From: a virus
IMG/VR virus record: IMGVR_UViG_3300024328_000748
Coordinates: 1 to 59,169 of that record
Length of the DNA: 59,169 nt
Direction: 5' to 3' (one strand)
Under the pieces are notes generated by a model. It was not told where the DNA came from. It searched no databases and worked only from the letters and a program-made list of their open reading frames with translations. Below, in pieces: positions 8,679-18,157 of the stretch (position 1 is the stretch's first letter; each line of letters opens with the position of its first letter). The translations under genes and the position numbers were made by a program.

Positions 8679-9383
8679 ATGAAAACAGAAAGTTTAATTA
8701 ATAAAGTACAAGAATTTTTAGAAGGTCAAGATATCAAAATTGATCAGGAGCTATTATCAAACTCGCTAAGAGAATTAAATTTTACTCAAACACTTAGTTT
8801 AATAGATAACTTAAAAGTGAATGATAAAAATGCAGTATTAGAATTACTAAACATTAATGCGCCGGTAACAGAAGAAGAATCACCGTGGACAACAACAGGT
8901 AAACATCCTGAAGATATGGACGCAGATGAACTAAGAGATGAACTTGCAGTATTTGATGAATTAAGAGATAGAGGTGATTATTTGTCACCACAAGAATTAG
9001 CACGTGAAGATACATTATTTGATTACTTAGAGCAAATTGATGGACCACAAGTAGACGAAGCATATGGAACAGTTGGAACACAACAACCATCAGCTTCGGC
9101 AATTAAAGCACAATCAACAAAAGACAATAACAACCAGCGTGATTTTACAAACAATCAACAAGATCAACAAAGAAATGCTTCAAATCCTGTGCCTAGAGGT
9201 GTACCGGGTCTCAAAAATCCACAAGCAACAGGACAAGGCGCAGCAAGATCAGTTGGCGCAGATCCAGATGATGTACAACGTGGACAAAATGCAGCACAGT
9301 CAAATGCAAACGCACAACTGGCAGATCAAAATAGACAAGAAATTGAAAGATTAAAACAACTCGCATACGGGAGGCGCGGCTAA
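8679..9383 (+). CDS. Late protein with disordered Gln/Asn-rich C-terminus
   Basis: A 234-residue protein. The first 70 residues look helical, an acidic middle (DELRDELAVFDELRDRG) follows, and from about residue 130 the chain is Gln, Asn and Ala rich and probably unstructured. Such tails occur in scaffold or linker proteins. Alternative frames in this stretch look open only because of its low-complexity CAA/ACA repeats. It overlaps the next gene by one nt (TAATG). Confidence 0.5.
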   Translation: MKTESLINKVQEFLEGQDIKIDQELLSNSLRELNFTQTLSLIDNLKVNDKNAVLELLNINAPVTEEESPWTTTGKHPEDMDADELRDELAVFDELRDRGDYLSPQELAREDTLFDYLEQIDGPQVDEAYGTVGTQQPSASAIKAQSTKDNNNQRDFTNNQQDQQRNASNPVPRGVPGLKNPQATGQGAARSVGADPDDVQRGQNAAQSNANAQLADQNRQEIERLKQLAYGRRG

Positions 9384-9589
9384 TGAGATCTATATTAGGC
9401 CCTGGCGGAATCCCAACATTTGTAAACAAATTGGAAAATAAAGTATATGAATCTATAACTGAAACAGTATCTAAAGAAGATCTTTCAGAAAGAGATGTAT
9501 ATCTTATGCAATGCTTAGTAAACAAGAACTTAATTAAAAAAGTTGTTGAAGGCAAAAAAGTTTATTATAAAAAAACAAGGAGTATGTAA
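9383..9589 (+). CDS. Small protein, possible winged-helix fold
   Basis: A 68-residue protein beginning MRSILGPGGIPTF. The C-terminal half (SERDVYLMQCLVNKNLIKKVVEGKKVYYKK) has the helix-then-beta-wing rhythm of a small winged-helix domain; this is a weak inference. It sits in a chain of late genes that overlap by single bases on both sides. Confidence 0.45.
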   Translation: MRSILGPGGIPTFVNKLENKVYESITETVSKEDLSERDVYLMQCLVNKNLIKKVVEGKKVYYKKTRSM

Positions 9590-10197
9590 TGTCGTCGCCA
9601 GAAGTACGTGGAATGCAAGATATTTTGGACAAGCTAAATTCAGCTGCCCAAACGCACGAATCAAATCAATCAACTAAGCCCACAGCAAATGTATCTACAG
9701 ATGCAAAAGCTATGTATGATATACTAGCTAAATTAGAAGAAGCTACTAAGACGGCAGCAACAGAAGTGGCAGCAAGTGCAGAACATGACACATCATTGAT
9801 AACAGCAGGTGCAGTTCGTAACCGTGAAACTGATTCAATAGAAATAGACGGCAATTATAAAATTCAGTTAGTGGAAAGAAAAGTAATAGAAAATGTAAAC
9901 AAAAAGTTTTACAATATTGAAGATTCCACTGGCACAGTACTATACAAAGAATTAGCACTTTTTGAAAGTGCAATGGGTATAATAAAAAACTTAATGTTTG
10001 ATAAAGGCGATCACAAAATTGATAAAATTGTTCAACTTGATGATCGATATGCGGCATACTTAACTGAAGCAGCTATGTATAAACACAAGTCAATAACATT
10101 AACAGAAAGCTATAAGACAGATGTATACGTTGCAAAGCAAGGACACGCTATGCATAAGTTACATTCTATCAAAAAACAGATCAAATCACTGCTCTAA
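9589..10197 (+). CDS. Late phage protein of unknown function
   Basis: A 202-residue protein. The N-terminus has two related helices (MQDILDKLNSAAQ and MYDILAKLEEATK) separated by a Thr/Ser-rich linker, suggesting an internal duplication. The C-terminal half (about 85-200) is a mixed alpha/beta domain with no known motif. It ends just before the late promoter at 10199. The repeated helix could be a binding peptide for a capsid or scaffold partner; that is speculation. Confidence 0.5.
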   Translation: MSSPEVRGMQDILDKLNSAAQTHESNQSTKPTANVSTDAKAMYDILAKLEEATKTAATEVAASAEHDTSLITAGAVRNRETDSIEIDGNYKIQLVERKVIENVNKKFYNIEDSTGTVLYKELALFESAMGIIKNLMFDKGDHKIDKIVQLDDRYAAYLTEAAMYKHKSITLTESYKTDVYVAKQGHAMHKLHSIKKQIKSLL

Positions 10198-10198
10198 G

Positions 10199-10206
10199 CA
10201 TAAATA
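10199..10206 (+). promoter_or_regulatory. T4-type late promoter
   Basis: CATAAATA octamer followed by C, immediately after the preceding stop. Predicted +1 near 10212, giving a short leader to the ATG at 10235. Confidence 0.75.
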
Positions 10207-10234
10207 CAATATAACAGGAAAACGGGGTTCTAAC

Positions 10235-11011
10235 ATGGAATTACAACAATTACAAGAAAACAAACTAACAACGCTCAAGCGTGTGCTTGACGATGTGTTT
10301 AGTTTAAAACTAGACTTTAATGCACCTAGCTCTAAGTTAGAAGCAATACAAGAGTCTACACAAAGAAAAATAACAAGTCTAAGAGATGCAGGACAAGACG
10401 TGTCTCATAAAGATTTTCAAAAGCTACTATTAATTGCGGAAGGAATGGACATGGCAATAGAGAAAAAGAAGCTAGAAGAATCAGCTGATTTAGATCAAGC
10501 TGAAGTCCTACTAGCGGCAAAACAAATGGCAGATGACTTACAAAAAATGGCTGAAAACTTAGCAAGTATGCAAGTTGAAGACTTAATGAGTATTCATAAT
10601 GCTATGAAAGAACAAGTAGGTACAGCAGAAGCAGACGCATTTAATTCAAGTGCCGAAGCAGCAATTGGCTCGGCATTAGATGCAGTTAAGTCTGCAAATG
10701 AGCAAGTTGGAAATGCAGTGTTAACAGCACAAGGTATGGCACCAGAAACAACAGACATGGATATGCCAATGGGTGAACCAGAAGGCGACATGGAAGCAGG
10801 TCTTGATGATTTAGACGCTCCTATGGATGCACCAATGGACGATGAGTTTGGTGGAGCAGATGCAATGGATGCCGATTCTGACATGGACGGACGTGAAATG
10901 AAAGAAGATGCATACTTGGCAGCAGTACGTACTATTAAAGAAGCACAAGCGGAAGGTAAAGTATCACCAGCTATTCTTAAACAAGCATTCGCACAGTTAA
11001 AGAATAAGTAA
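10235..11011 (+). CDS. Acidic coiled-coil late protein, possible scaffold or head component
   Basis: A 258-residue protein. I chose the ATG at 10235 because it follows the late promoter at 10199; an upstream in-frame ATG at 10121 would lie inside the previous gene. The protein is helical with long heptad-like stretches (about 1-165), then a Met/Asp/Gly-rich acidic segment (about 172-222) and a final helix (KVSPAILKQAFAQLKNK). High acidity, coiled coils and a strong dedicated promoter resemble prohead core proteins, but no sequence signature proves that. Confidence 0.5.
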   Translation: MELQQLQENKLTTLKRVLDDVFSLKLDFNAPSSKLEAIQESTQRKITSLRDAGQDVSHKDFQKLLLIAEGMDMAIEKKKLEESADLDQAEVLLAAKQMADDLQKMAENLASMQVEDLMSIHNAMKEQVGTAEADAFNSSAEAAIGSALDAVKSANEQVGNAVLTAQGMAPETTDMDMPMGEPEGDMEAGLDDLDAPMDAPMDDEFGGADAMDADSDMDGREMKEDAYLAAVRTIKEAQAEGKVSPAILKQAFAQLKNK

Positions 11012-11311
11012 ATGAGATACAACGATTTAATAAGGCATACTCTAATTGATCTGCTGTCAGTGATGACTGCAGAAGGGTCAACTTCTTTATCGTTGGATAC
11101 ATTAGAAAAAACATTAGATGCACAAAACATGCATGTTGATGAACAAGAACTACGTGACTTACTTGATAGTATCCCCGTTGTAAATACAATCAAGGATGAT
11201 GTAGTGTTCTTTAACAATGATGGCGATGTTGATGCACCTGATCCGGAAAAACAAGATAAGACAGTTGCAAAACTGGCTAAGAAAAAAGTAGACAAAGAGA
11301 TGAGCAAATGA
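11012..11311 (+). CDS. Small late protein of unknown function
   Basis: A 99-residue protein starting right after the previous stop (TAAATG). The first 60 residues could form a small helical domain (LIDLLSVM, LDTLEKTLDAQNM). The end is charged (KTVAKLAKKKVDKEMSK). No family was recognised. It overlaps the following structural gene by 4 nt. Confidence 0.5.
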   Translation: MRYNDLIRHTLIDLLSVMTAEGSTSLSLDTLEKTLDAQNMHVDEQELRDLLDSIPVVNTIKDDVVFFNNDGDVDAPDPEKQDKTVAKLAKKKVDKEMSK

Positions 11312-11925
11312 ACATAGGATTAAACGCAGCACAGGCAAGAGCAAAAAGCTCACAAGATATGGTTGTTTTTAACGAGTGTACTGCCATCATGAATGCTATT
11401 ATAACAACAAGTGCAACCGGTGTATATGAAACTTATATCGGCGATGGAACAACAATGACTGAATGTACTCCTAGCACAATAAAGATTGGTACAGTAAATT
11501 CTCCAACAGTTAATGTAGGTGATACACTTATTATCAATTCAACAACAATTACATTAGGCACAACAGGAACAAACTTAAACTCTATTATTGCAGACATTAA
11601 TGATGCAGCGGTAACAGGTATAACAGCATCAAAGGATGCTGGATATTTAGTTTTAAATGTTGTACTTGATGCATCAGCTACTTGGTCCTATGAAATAGGA
11701 ACTGGAACAGCAAACACGGCATTAGGTTTCACTGATGGAATCTATGTCCCACCTACGCCTACTAGTACAACATACTTTACTTCATGGCAAGGTGCACTTA
11801 CTGACAGAGCATTAGATAACCAAATGAACGCAGTAATTAAGTACTTTGGTAATTTAGGTTACAAAGTAAACAGACTAACAAATTCAGCTACTGGAAAGAC
11901 TTTCAGATGGCATATATATTGGTAA
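11308..11925 (+). CDS. Virion structural protein (putative)
   Basis: A 205-residue, Thr/Ser/Gly-rich protein with predicted beta structure and repeated ITT, GTG and TNL segments. The C-terminus is aromatic (TSWQGALTDRALDNQMNAV, then FRWHIYW). This composition is common in tail, neck or fibre proteins. It is in the late block and followed by a good AAGGAG ribosome site for the next gene. The exact role cannot be told. Confidence 0.55.
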   Translation: MNIGLNAAQARAKSSQDMVVFNECTAIMNAIITTSATGVYETYIGDGTTMTECTPSTIKIGTVNSPTVNVGDTLIINSTTITLGTTGTNLNSIIADINDAAVTGITASKDAGYLVLNVVLDASATWSYEIGTGTANTALGFTDGIYVPPTPTSTTYFTSWQGALTDRALDNQMNAVIKYFGNLGYKVNRLTNSATGKTFRWHIYW

Positions 11926-11946
11926 ATTACAAGGAGAATACCCACT

Positions 11947-12246
11947 ATGGCACATAATTTAACAACAACAATAACTCCAGATCTAATTGCAGAAGCACAT
12001 GATGCCGGCACAGTACCCGAAGATGCAATAATCAGTGATGCAGCAATTGTTATTCACGAAAGATTTGAAGCAGAAGGCAAGATCTTAGATTTGACAGAAA
12101 CCGACAACGGTAATGGCACATATCAGTCAGTAATTAAGTTTGTTGATTCAGCAGCATGTGATGCCTACCTAGCAGAAATGGCAGCTATTAACGAATTCGA
12201 AACAAGCGGCGCATCGAGATCTAATCAAACACGAGCAGACGTATAA
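11947..12246 (+). CDS. Small acidic late protein
   Basis: A 99-residue acidic protein (start MAHNLTTTITPDLIAEAHDAG) with an AAGGAG ribosome site 5-10 nt upstream of the ATG. A central turn (ETDNGNGTYQSVIKF) looks like a beta hairpin. No motif or family recognised. It closes the late gene run that begins at 10235. Confidence 0.5.
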   Translation: MAHNLTTTITPDLIAEAHDAGTVPEDAIISDAAIVIHERFEAEGKILDLTETDNGNGTYQSVIKFVDSAACDAYLAEMAAINEFETSGASRSNQTRADV

Positions 12247-12324
12247 TATAAACAGTGTCCCTACGTTGCAAGACGAGACACAAATATTAAACACTTAATA
12301 GAGTATAATATAAGGGGAAATACA

Positions 12325-13032
12325 GTGAAAGATCTACAAGAAACACTCAATGCAGTAAACAGATCAAAGATTTGTGCGAGAAACTATAAATCAGATGCAG
12401 TTCCTGAAGAGCTAATCGAACATTTACAAAAAGTTGGAACCGGCGGCCCATTTAAACAGGGTAGACGGTATTTTGATTTATATGCAATTACAAACGCTGA
12501 AAAATGTAATGCTATATGGAAACATACAGCACGACCAGACGAAGCTAATGCATTAAAGCACATGCCAAAAATAAACAAAGATGGAACACCAGCAACGTTT
12601 GTAGGTAATGCACAGGTACTAGCACCGGTGCTATTTGTATTTGCCGCTTGTGATCCAACACCAGATTATCCAGAAGAAGATTTTTGGGATCCAACCCAAA
12701 TTGATATAGATAACGAAGAAGAACAAAACAGTAGATTTGCAATGGGTACTGGAATGGGAATGTTAGTATTAGAAGCTAACAGACAAGGACTACACACAGG
12801 TAATTGTGTATGTTTTGAACCTGGACCAATTACAGCACTAATTAAAGAATGGTCAGGCAGAGATGATTTTAATCATGCAGGACTAATGGTTGGCGCAGGA
12901 TATCCAGTAGAAGAATGGACAGGACCGGATGGATATTTGCAAATGCGCGACCATCCATTAGTTGCAGACCACGAATATTCTCCACCAGACGATAGCGATA
13001 GAGACGATCCAAGATATTATAGAATTACATAA
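12325..13032 (+). CDS. Nitroreductase-family-like protein (FMN-dependent, putative)
   Basis: The 235-residue protein starts at GTG with AAGGGGA just upstream. It has a nitroreductase-like layout: an N-terminal NRSKICARNY segment like the NRRSxRxF FMN-phosphate motif, a central MGTGMGMLVLEANRQGLHTGNC helix region like the GAAxQNLLLAAxxxGLGxCW motif, and AGLMVGAGYP late, like VALLxLGYP. An insert rich in Asp/Glu (about 118-135) is unusual. If active it would reduce nitro compounds or quinones with NAD(P)H. TATAAT lies at 12304 but no clear -35 was found. Confidence 0.6.
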   Translation: MKDLQETLNAVNRSKICARNYKSDAVPEELIEHLQKVGTGGPFKQGRRYFDLYAITNAEKCNAIWKHTARPDEANALKHMPKINKDGTPATFVGNAQVLAPVLFVFAACDPTPDYPEEDFWDPTQIDIDNEEEQNSRFAMGTGMGMLVLEANRQGLHTGNCVCFEPGPITALIKEWSGRDDFNHAGLMVGAGYPVEEWTGPDGYLQMRDHPLVADHEYSPPDDSDRDDPRYYRIT

Positions 13033-13034
13033 AC

Positions 13035-13829
13035 ATGACGACTGCATCTAAGAAGATAGCCTTCATTGGGTGCAGTCATTTTGCTGGACTCGAACAAGAA
13101 ACACAAGGCAAGAACAACTGGACATTTCAGTTGTCTCAAAAATTCCCACAACACGAATATAGAAATTATTCCAGAGGCGGCCAAGGAATACAAGGATTTC
13201 AGCTGGCTCTATTAGATGCTAAAATGTGGGGCGCAGATATTATATTCTTAAACAGAACATATTTAGGTCGCTGGCAACTTGAATTTGATGTAACAGGACA
13301 TGATTTTAAATTCATAAAAACCCACAGCATCGGAAACAATTGGACAGAGTGGCTATGTGATTTTTCTTTTATGTGGGGTAGCACCAATAGTGGACCAAAC
13401 AGGGCTTATGGTCCCAACGATCGTCTAGAAGATACAGAATTTGATGACGTTGCAAAGTACTTTGAGAAAAATAAGAATTTTTGGAGAGTACAGTACTGTA
13501 ATAATCAATGGCGTACAGATTGGGAATTAAAATGGTATTCAAACGTAGAAAAATTATATAATTTTGAGCATATATTTTTACTTGATTGGACACGGTTTAG
13601 TCATCAAGTTACTAATGAGAACGGAACAGATCTACCAACTCGTTCTTCAACTACGTGGGATGTAGATGTAGAAACTCATTTCACTAAAGGCAATTGGCAA
13701 ACTCCATATTATCAACTCGGAATAACAATAAGCAAGATAGATCAACATCTTAATCCACATGGAAATAAGAGATTATTAGACGAATATATTCTTGCAAATC
13801 ACAAAGTTAAATCAGCACTAACCACTTGA
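13035..13829 (+). CDS. SGNH-hydrolase-like protein (putative)
   Basis: A 264-residue protein with an N-terminal beta strand ending in IGCSHFAG (residues 11-18), in the place of the GDS nucleophile motif. A C-terminal LNPHGNKRLLDEY (about 239-251) resembles the DxxH block of SGNH/GDSL esterases. A GNNWTEWL segment (about 99-106) may correspond to the Asn block. The nucleophile would be Ser14 preceded by Cys. Family assignment is tentative. It could act on surface glycan esters or be a non-catalytic relative. Confidence 0.4.
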   Translation: MTTASKKIAFIGCSHFAGLEQETQGKNNWTFQLSQKFPQHEYRNYSRGGQGIQGFQLALLDAKMWGADIIFLNRTYLGRWQLEFDVTGHDFKFIKTHSIGNNWTEWLCDFSFMWGSTNSGPNRAYGPNDRLEDTEFDDVAKYFEKNKNFWRVQYCNNQWRTDWELKWYSNVEKLYNFEHIFLLDWTRFSHQVTNENGTDLPTRSSTTWDVDVETHFTKGNWQTPYYQLGITISKIDQHLNPHGNKRLLDEYILANHKVKSALTT

Positions 13830-13854
13830 CTTTTTAGTAAATTAGTAGTATACT
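13826..13854 (+). promoter_or_regulatory. Sigma70-like promoter giving a leaderless mRNA
   Basis: TTGACT (13826-13831), 17-bp spacer, TATACT (13849-13854). Six nt later comes ATG at 13861, exactly the expected +1. Confidence 0.7.
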
Positions 13855-13860
13855 AATACT

Positions 13861-14553
13861 ATGATAAACATTACCAAAAAATACGATTACAAAGAACTAA
13901 AGCGTCAGAGTGTAGATGGAAAGCGTCTATATGAGAATCCATACGGCGATCCAGTTCCAAGTGTAACAACAATCCTAAGTGCTACACAACCAGCAGAAAA
14001 GCGACAAGCATTAGCTAACTGGCGTAAACGTGTTGGAACAGAAGAAGCACAACGTATTACTACAACTGCCGCTAATCGTGGAACAGTTATGCACAATATA
14101 TTAGAACATTGGGCATTAGGTGAATACGAAACATATAACCCTGGAAATAATATTGTACACAGACAAGCCAAGGATATGGCACAAGTTGTTATTGACAATA
14201 TTGAAAATGATGTAAATGAAATATGGGGCACAGAAGTAAATTTATGTGCCGCTAATTTATATGCAGGTACAACAGATTTAGTGGGCATGTATAAAGACAA
14301 GCCAACTATTATGGATTTTAAGCAAACTAACAAACCTAAAAAACGTGAATGGATTGACGACTACTTTTTACAAGGAGCCGCATATGCATTAGCACATAAT
14401 GAGATGTTTGAAACAAAGATTGAAAACATTGCCATCTTTATGTGTAGTGGTGATTGCCAGTGGCAACTGTTTGAATCTACCGAAGAAGACTTTTCTTATT
14501 GGGCTACACAATGGGCCAAGAGATTAGAGAAGTTTTATGGCATGTCTTCATAA
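13861..14553 (+). CDS. PD-(D/E)XK nuclease, RecB/Cas4-like exonuclease
   Basis: A 230-residue nuclease of the PD-(D/E)XK superfamily. An N-terminal RGTVMHNILEHWA (about 77-89) is the motif I His block of RecB-type nucleases. GTTDLVGMY (about 139-147) supplies the motif II Asp, and IMDFKQTNK (about 151-159) supplies the D-x-K motif III. A QGAAYALAHNE helix gives the QxxxY block. It probably degrades or processes DNA ends in recombination or host-DNA breakdown. Its ATG falls at the predicted +1 of the promoter at 13826, so the message would be leaderless. Confidence 0.75.
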   Translation: MINITKKYDYKELKRQSVDGKRLYENPYGDPVPSVTTILSATQPAEKRQALANWRKRVGTEEAQRITTTAANRGTVMHNILEHWALGEYETYNPGNNIVHRQAKDMAQVVIDNIENDVNEIWGTEVNLCAANLYAGTTDLVGMYKDKPTIMDFKQTNKPKKREWIDDYFLQGAAYALAHNEMFETKIENIAIFMCSGDCQWQLFESTEEDFSYWATQWAKRLEKFYGMSS

Positions 14554-14556
14554 ATA
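14549..14556 (+). promoter_or_regulatory. T4-type late promoter
   Basis: CATAAATA octamer overlapping the end of the nuclease gene; predicted +1 near 14562, leader with GAGGAA ribosome site before ATG 14584. Confidence 0.75.
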
Positions 14557-14583
14557 CAGTATATAGAAAACGAGGAATAGCAG

Positions 14584-15336
14584 ATGGCAACAACTAAAGT
14601 ATCACAGATTATAATCAAAAAAGACATATTGACAAATTTACCTGTATTAGCACCTGGCGAATTTATGCTTGCAACAGACGAGCAAAGATTATTTCTTGGA
14701 CAACTAACAGACCAAAGAACTGGCGACGATGCTGGTACAGATACTACTACAGCAACAGTTAAGTTTACAGTTAAGAGTGCAGGATCAGTTGTACCATTGG
14801 ATCTAGACGGAATAAGTGAATTTTCTATTTCTGTGTATGATGGCCAAAATCCTACATCTGACCCACTAGTTATTCCAGGATCAAGTGTTGACATTAATGA
14901 TGATGCACTTACATTCAATCATGGACTTGGAAGAGCACCTGCTTTTAACGACACTTTTACATTACATTATAATAAAGAAGTGACATCTTTTACTGCCGAA
15001 ACTGGTACCAAATTACATTCAACAGCATTTACCAACAGTGGCAATGTAGTAAAAGAAATAGATGGCATAGAGTTTAATAGCGATATTAAAAATACTATTG
15101 TTATGAATTATACATTGTTTAACGTAGCAGGCAAAATGCGTAAAGGCACATTAACTATATTAGTGTCAGGCACCACAAACAGTAATATTGAAGATAAGTA
15201 TTTTGGCGACAGTGAATTAAGTGATGTTGAATTTTCACTAACAAATACTGGTAAAATATTTAAATTAAATTTTAACACATCGATTACAACTGAATTAAAT
15301 TTCGACTACACACAAACATCTACACAAAATTCGTAA
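14584..15336 (+). CDS. Tail fibre or other virion structural protein (putative)
   Basis: A 250-residue protein. The N-terminal LAPGEFMLATDEQRLFLGQ (about 22-40) resembles the short beta motif found at the start of phage fibre and hyaluronidase-type proteins. The rest is Thr/Asp/Gly-rich beta sequence without a catalytic motif. It has its own late promoter. The Asn/Thr-rich ending (YTQTSTQNS) is typical of a fibre-like surface protein. Its position in the virion is inferred only. Confidence 0.55.
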   Translation: MATTKVSQIIIKKDILTNLPVLAPGEFMLATDEQRLFLGQLTDQRTGDDAGTDTTTATVKFTVKSAGSVVPLDLDGISEFSISVYDGQNPTSDPLVIPGSSVDINDDALTFNHGLGRAPAFNDTFTLHYNKEVTSFTAETGTKLHSTAFTNSGNVVKEIDGIEFNSDIKNTIVMNYTLFNVAGKMRKGTLTILVSGTTNSNIEDKYFGDSELSDVEFSLTNTGKIFKLNFNTSITTELNFDYTQTSTQNS

Positions 15337-15345
15337 GGTAATACA

Positions 15346-15780
15346 ATGAACGAATTTTGGCAGAGTTCGCCTAAGCAACGTTTGAATTTGTGGAGGCAAT
15401 TTCGTAAAAGTTTATCAGATATGGAATATCTGGGAAGACTACAAGCCGTTGTAGACTTTTGGAAAATGGCACCGATGTCTAGTATGCACACAGACATTTA
15501 TGATGCCAGTACATGGACCCAACCTTGGGATTTTATTTGGGAAGGCGTCTATGATGAGAATAACGTAGCTTTGGGAATAGCGTATACATTACAGCTAGAA
15601 GGTTATGCAGAATGTGAGATTTTGCTTGTACAAAACTCAAAAGAAAGTTATATTTCTTTAATAGTTTTGGTAGACAAAACACACATTTTAAATTATAATT
15701 ATGGTAAAGTAAATAGTGTGAATGATTTAGATTCTAACACTACTATACTAGAAAAAACGCAAGTTAGCGAGTTAACGTAA
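15346..15780 (+). CDS. Conserved late protein of unknown function
   Basis: A 144-residue protein. The N-terminus is basic and aromatic (FWQSSPKQRLNLWRQFRKSL), the middle contains WTQPWDFIWEGVYD, and the C-terminal half is beta-rich. No family was recognised. It follows the fibre-like gene by 9 nt and is probably co-transcribed from 14549. Confidence 0.45.
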   Translation: MNEFWQSSPKQRLNLWRQFRKSLSDMEYLGRLQAVVDFWKMAPMSSMHTDIYDASTWTQPWDFIWEGVYDENNVALGIAYTLQLEGYAECEILLVQNSKESYISLIVLVDKTHILNYNYGKVNSVNDLDSNTTILEKTQVSELT

Positions 15781-15841
15781 TACTTTATACGTCAAGTGTT
15801 ATTGTAAATAACTTACAGCTAATTAAAGAAACGGATAACAG

Positions 15842-18145
15842 ATGACAAATATAATAGTAATTAAAAGAGATCAAACTAAAGAGGAACTTGATCTAGAAAA
15901 AATGCACAAAGTAGTTTTTTATGCATGTGAAGGAATAACAGGCGTTAGTCCAAGTGAAGTAGAAATTAGAAGTCATATTTCGTTTTACAATGGAATTGAA
16001 ACAGCAAAAGTCCAAGAGACTTTAATTAAAGCAGCCGCAGATCTTATTAGTGAAGAAACACCAAACTATCAATGGGTAGCTGGTAGACTTATCAATTATC
16101 ATTTACGTAAAGAAGTATATGGACAGTTTGAGCCATGTAGTCTTAATGAAATTGCTAAACGTAATGTAGAACTAGGTTATTACGATGAGAATTTTTTCGC
16201 CGTTTATAGTCCAGAAGAAATTTTTCAAATGGATAGCTATATTAGACATGATCGTGATGAAAATATTGCATTTGCAGGCATGGAACAGTTTCGGGGAAAG
16301 TATCTAGTACAAAATAGAGTAACAGGTGCAATATACGAAACACCACAAATAGCATACATGATGATTTCAGCAACACTGTTTGCTAACTATCCACAAAAAA
16401 CAAGATTAAAATATGTAAAGGATTTTTATGACGCTATTAGTAATTTCGATATTAGTTTACCTACTCCTATTATGGCCGGACTCCGCACGCCGCAACGTCA
16501 ATTCAGCAGTTGTGTACTTATTGAGACCGATGATAGTCTTGACTCTATTAATGCTACTAGTAGTGCTATTGTAAAGTATGTGAGTCAAAAAGCAGGCATT
16601 GGTATTGGTGCAGGTAGCATACGTGCTATTAACTCACCTATTCGCAATGGCGATGCAAGTCATACAGGAGTTATTCCGTTTTACAAAATGTTTCAAAGTG
16701 CAGTCAAGTCATGTAGCCAAGGTGGTGTACGTGGCGGAGCAGCAACATTGCATTATCCAATATGGCATTTAGAAGTAGAAGATTTATTAGTATTAAAAAA
16801 TAACAAAGGTACAGAAGATAACAGAGTACGTCACTTAGATTACAGTGTACAGTTTAATAAACTTATGTACGAACGTTTGCTTACAGGTGGAAACATTACA
16901 TTATTCTCACCAGCAGATGTACCTGGATTATACGAAGCATTTTTTAATGACCAAGATGAATTTAAACGTCTTTACGAAACAGCAGAACGCAACACACATA
17001 TACGTAAAAAGTCTGTATCAGCAATTGAGCTAATTGGTAGCTTTATGGAAGAACGTAAGAATACAGGGCGTGTATATTTACAAAATGTAGACCATGCAAA
17101 TACACACGGTGCATTTGATGAAGAAATAGCACCTATTCACCAGTCAAATTTATGCCAAGAAATTGACTTACCAACAAAGCCATTGAACAGCTTTGAGGAC
17201 GAAGATGGTGAAATTAGCCTATGTACACTTGCCGCAATTAATTGGGGCAATATTAGAACCACACGTGATTTTGAACGTGTTTGTAGATTGGCAGTGAGGG
17301 CATTAGATGAATTACTTGATTACCAAAACTATCCTGTTAAGGCTGCAGAACGTAGCACAATGCATAGACGTCCACTTGGCGTTGGTATTGTTAACTTCGC
17401 ATACTGGCTGGCTAAGAATGATTTAAACTATCAAGATATTGATGCAACAGGATTAGAATTAGTTGACGAATGGGCAGAAGCATGGAGTTATAATCTTATT
17501 AAAGCAAGTGCAGATTTAGCCGTAGAAAAAGGCACAATTAGTGGCAACAAAGAAACAAAGTATGGAAAAGGAATTACACCTAACGAAACATACAAAAAAG
17601 ATCTTGATGAATTAGTCAAGCATAAAGAACGCCAAGATTGGAAAGGATTGCGTGAACAACTTAAAGCAACAGGTATTCGTAATTCAACTCTAATGGCACT
17701 TATGCCTGCAGAAACATCAGCGCAAATTAGCAACAGCACGAATGGAATTGAACCACCACGTAGTCTTGTTAGTATTAAACAATCAAAGCACGGTGTATTA
17801 AAGCAAGTAGTACCAGAATACAGACGTTTGCAAAACAAGTATGATTTACTATGGGATCAAAAGTCACCAGAGGGTTATTTAAAAATTATGGCAGTATTAC
17901 AAAAATACATTGATCAAGGCATCAGTGTTAATACAAGTTATAATCCACAGTTTTACGAAGATGAAAAAATACCAATGTCAGTAATGATTCAACACTTGTT
18001 GATGTTTTACAAATATGGCGGGAAACAATTGTATTACTTTAATACATTCGATGGTCAAGGCGAACTTGATGTCAACAAACTAAACGAAGAACAATTAGCA
18101 CCAGGACTCGTCGATGATGAAGACTGTGATAGCTGCAAAATATAA
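15842..18145 (+). CDS. nrdA: Ribonucleotide reductase class Ia, large subunit
   Basis: Reduces ribonucleoside diphosphates to deoxy forms for phage DNA synthesis, with NrdB supplying the radical. The 767-residue protein is full length. It has the active-site Cys224 in FSSCVL, Cys438 and Glu440 in NLCQEID, and the C-terminal redox pair C762-x-x-C765. The RRPLGVGIVNFA stretch is a conserved barrel block. The N-terminus (about 1-95) has an ATP-cone-like start, so dATP control may be retained. nrdB follows after 12 nt and then a glutaredoxin, giving a complete reductase operon. I see no clear promoter in the 60 nt upstream. Confidence 0.96.
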   Translation: MTNIIVIKRDQTKEELDLEKMHKVVFYACEGITGVSPSEVEIRSHISFYNGIETAKVQETLIKAAADLISEETPNYQWVAGRLINYHLRKEVYGQFEPCSLNEIAKRNVELGYYDENFFAVYSPEEIFQMDSYIRHDRDENIAFAGMEQFRGKYLVQNRVTGAIYETPQIAYMMISATLFANYPQKTRLKYVKDFYDAISNFDISLPTPIMAGLRTPQRQFSSCVLIETDDSLDSINATSSAIVKYVSQKAGIGIGAGSIRAINSPIRNGDASHTGVIPFYKMFQSAVKSCSQGGVRGGAATLHYPIWHLEVEDLLVLKNNKGTEDNRVRHLDYSVQFNKLMYERLLTGGNITLFSPADVPGLYEAFFNDQDEFKRLYETAERNTHIRKKSVSAIELIGSFMEERKNTGRVYLQNVDHANTHGAFDEEIAPIHQSNLCQEIDLPTKPLNSFEDEDGEISLCTLAAINWGNIRTTRDFERVCRLAVRALDELLDYQNYPVKAAERSTMHRRPLGVGIVNFAYWLAKNDLNYQDIDATGLELVDEWAEAWSYNLIKASADLAVEKGTISGNKETKYGKGITPNETYKKDLDELVKHKERQDWKGLREQLKATGIRNSTLMALMPAETSAQISNSTNGIEPPRSLVSIKQSKHGVLKQVVPEYRRLQNKYDLLWDQKSPEGYLKIMAVLQKYIDQGISVNTSYNPQFYEDEKIPMSVMIQHLLMFYKYGGKQLYYFNTFDGQGELDVNKLNEEQLAPGLVDDEDCDSCKI

Positions 18146-18157
18146 AAGGTAATATAA

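Noticed and set aside
9064-9354. Second plus-strand open frame rich in Gln and Lys in the 8679 gene
   Set aside because: It is a shadow of low-complexity CAA/ACA codons in the real gene; no ribosome site and no conserved pattern.
10121-10234. Longer N-terminus for the 10235 gene
   Set aside because: It would overlap the 9589 gene and cross the late promoter at 10199; the ATG at 10235 fits the promoter.
12281-12309. Sigma70-like promoter before the nitroreductase gene
   Set aside because: TATAAT at 12304 is good, but the -35 region (CAAATA) does not match, so it is not listed as a promoter.
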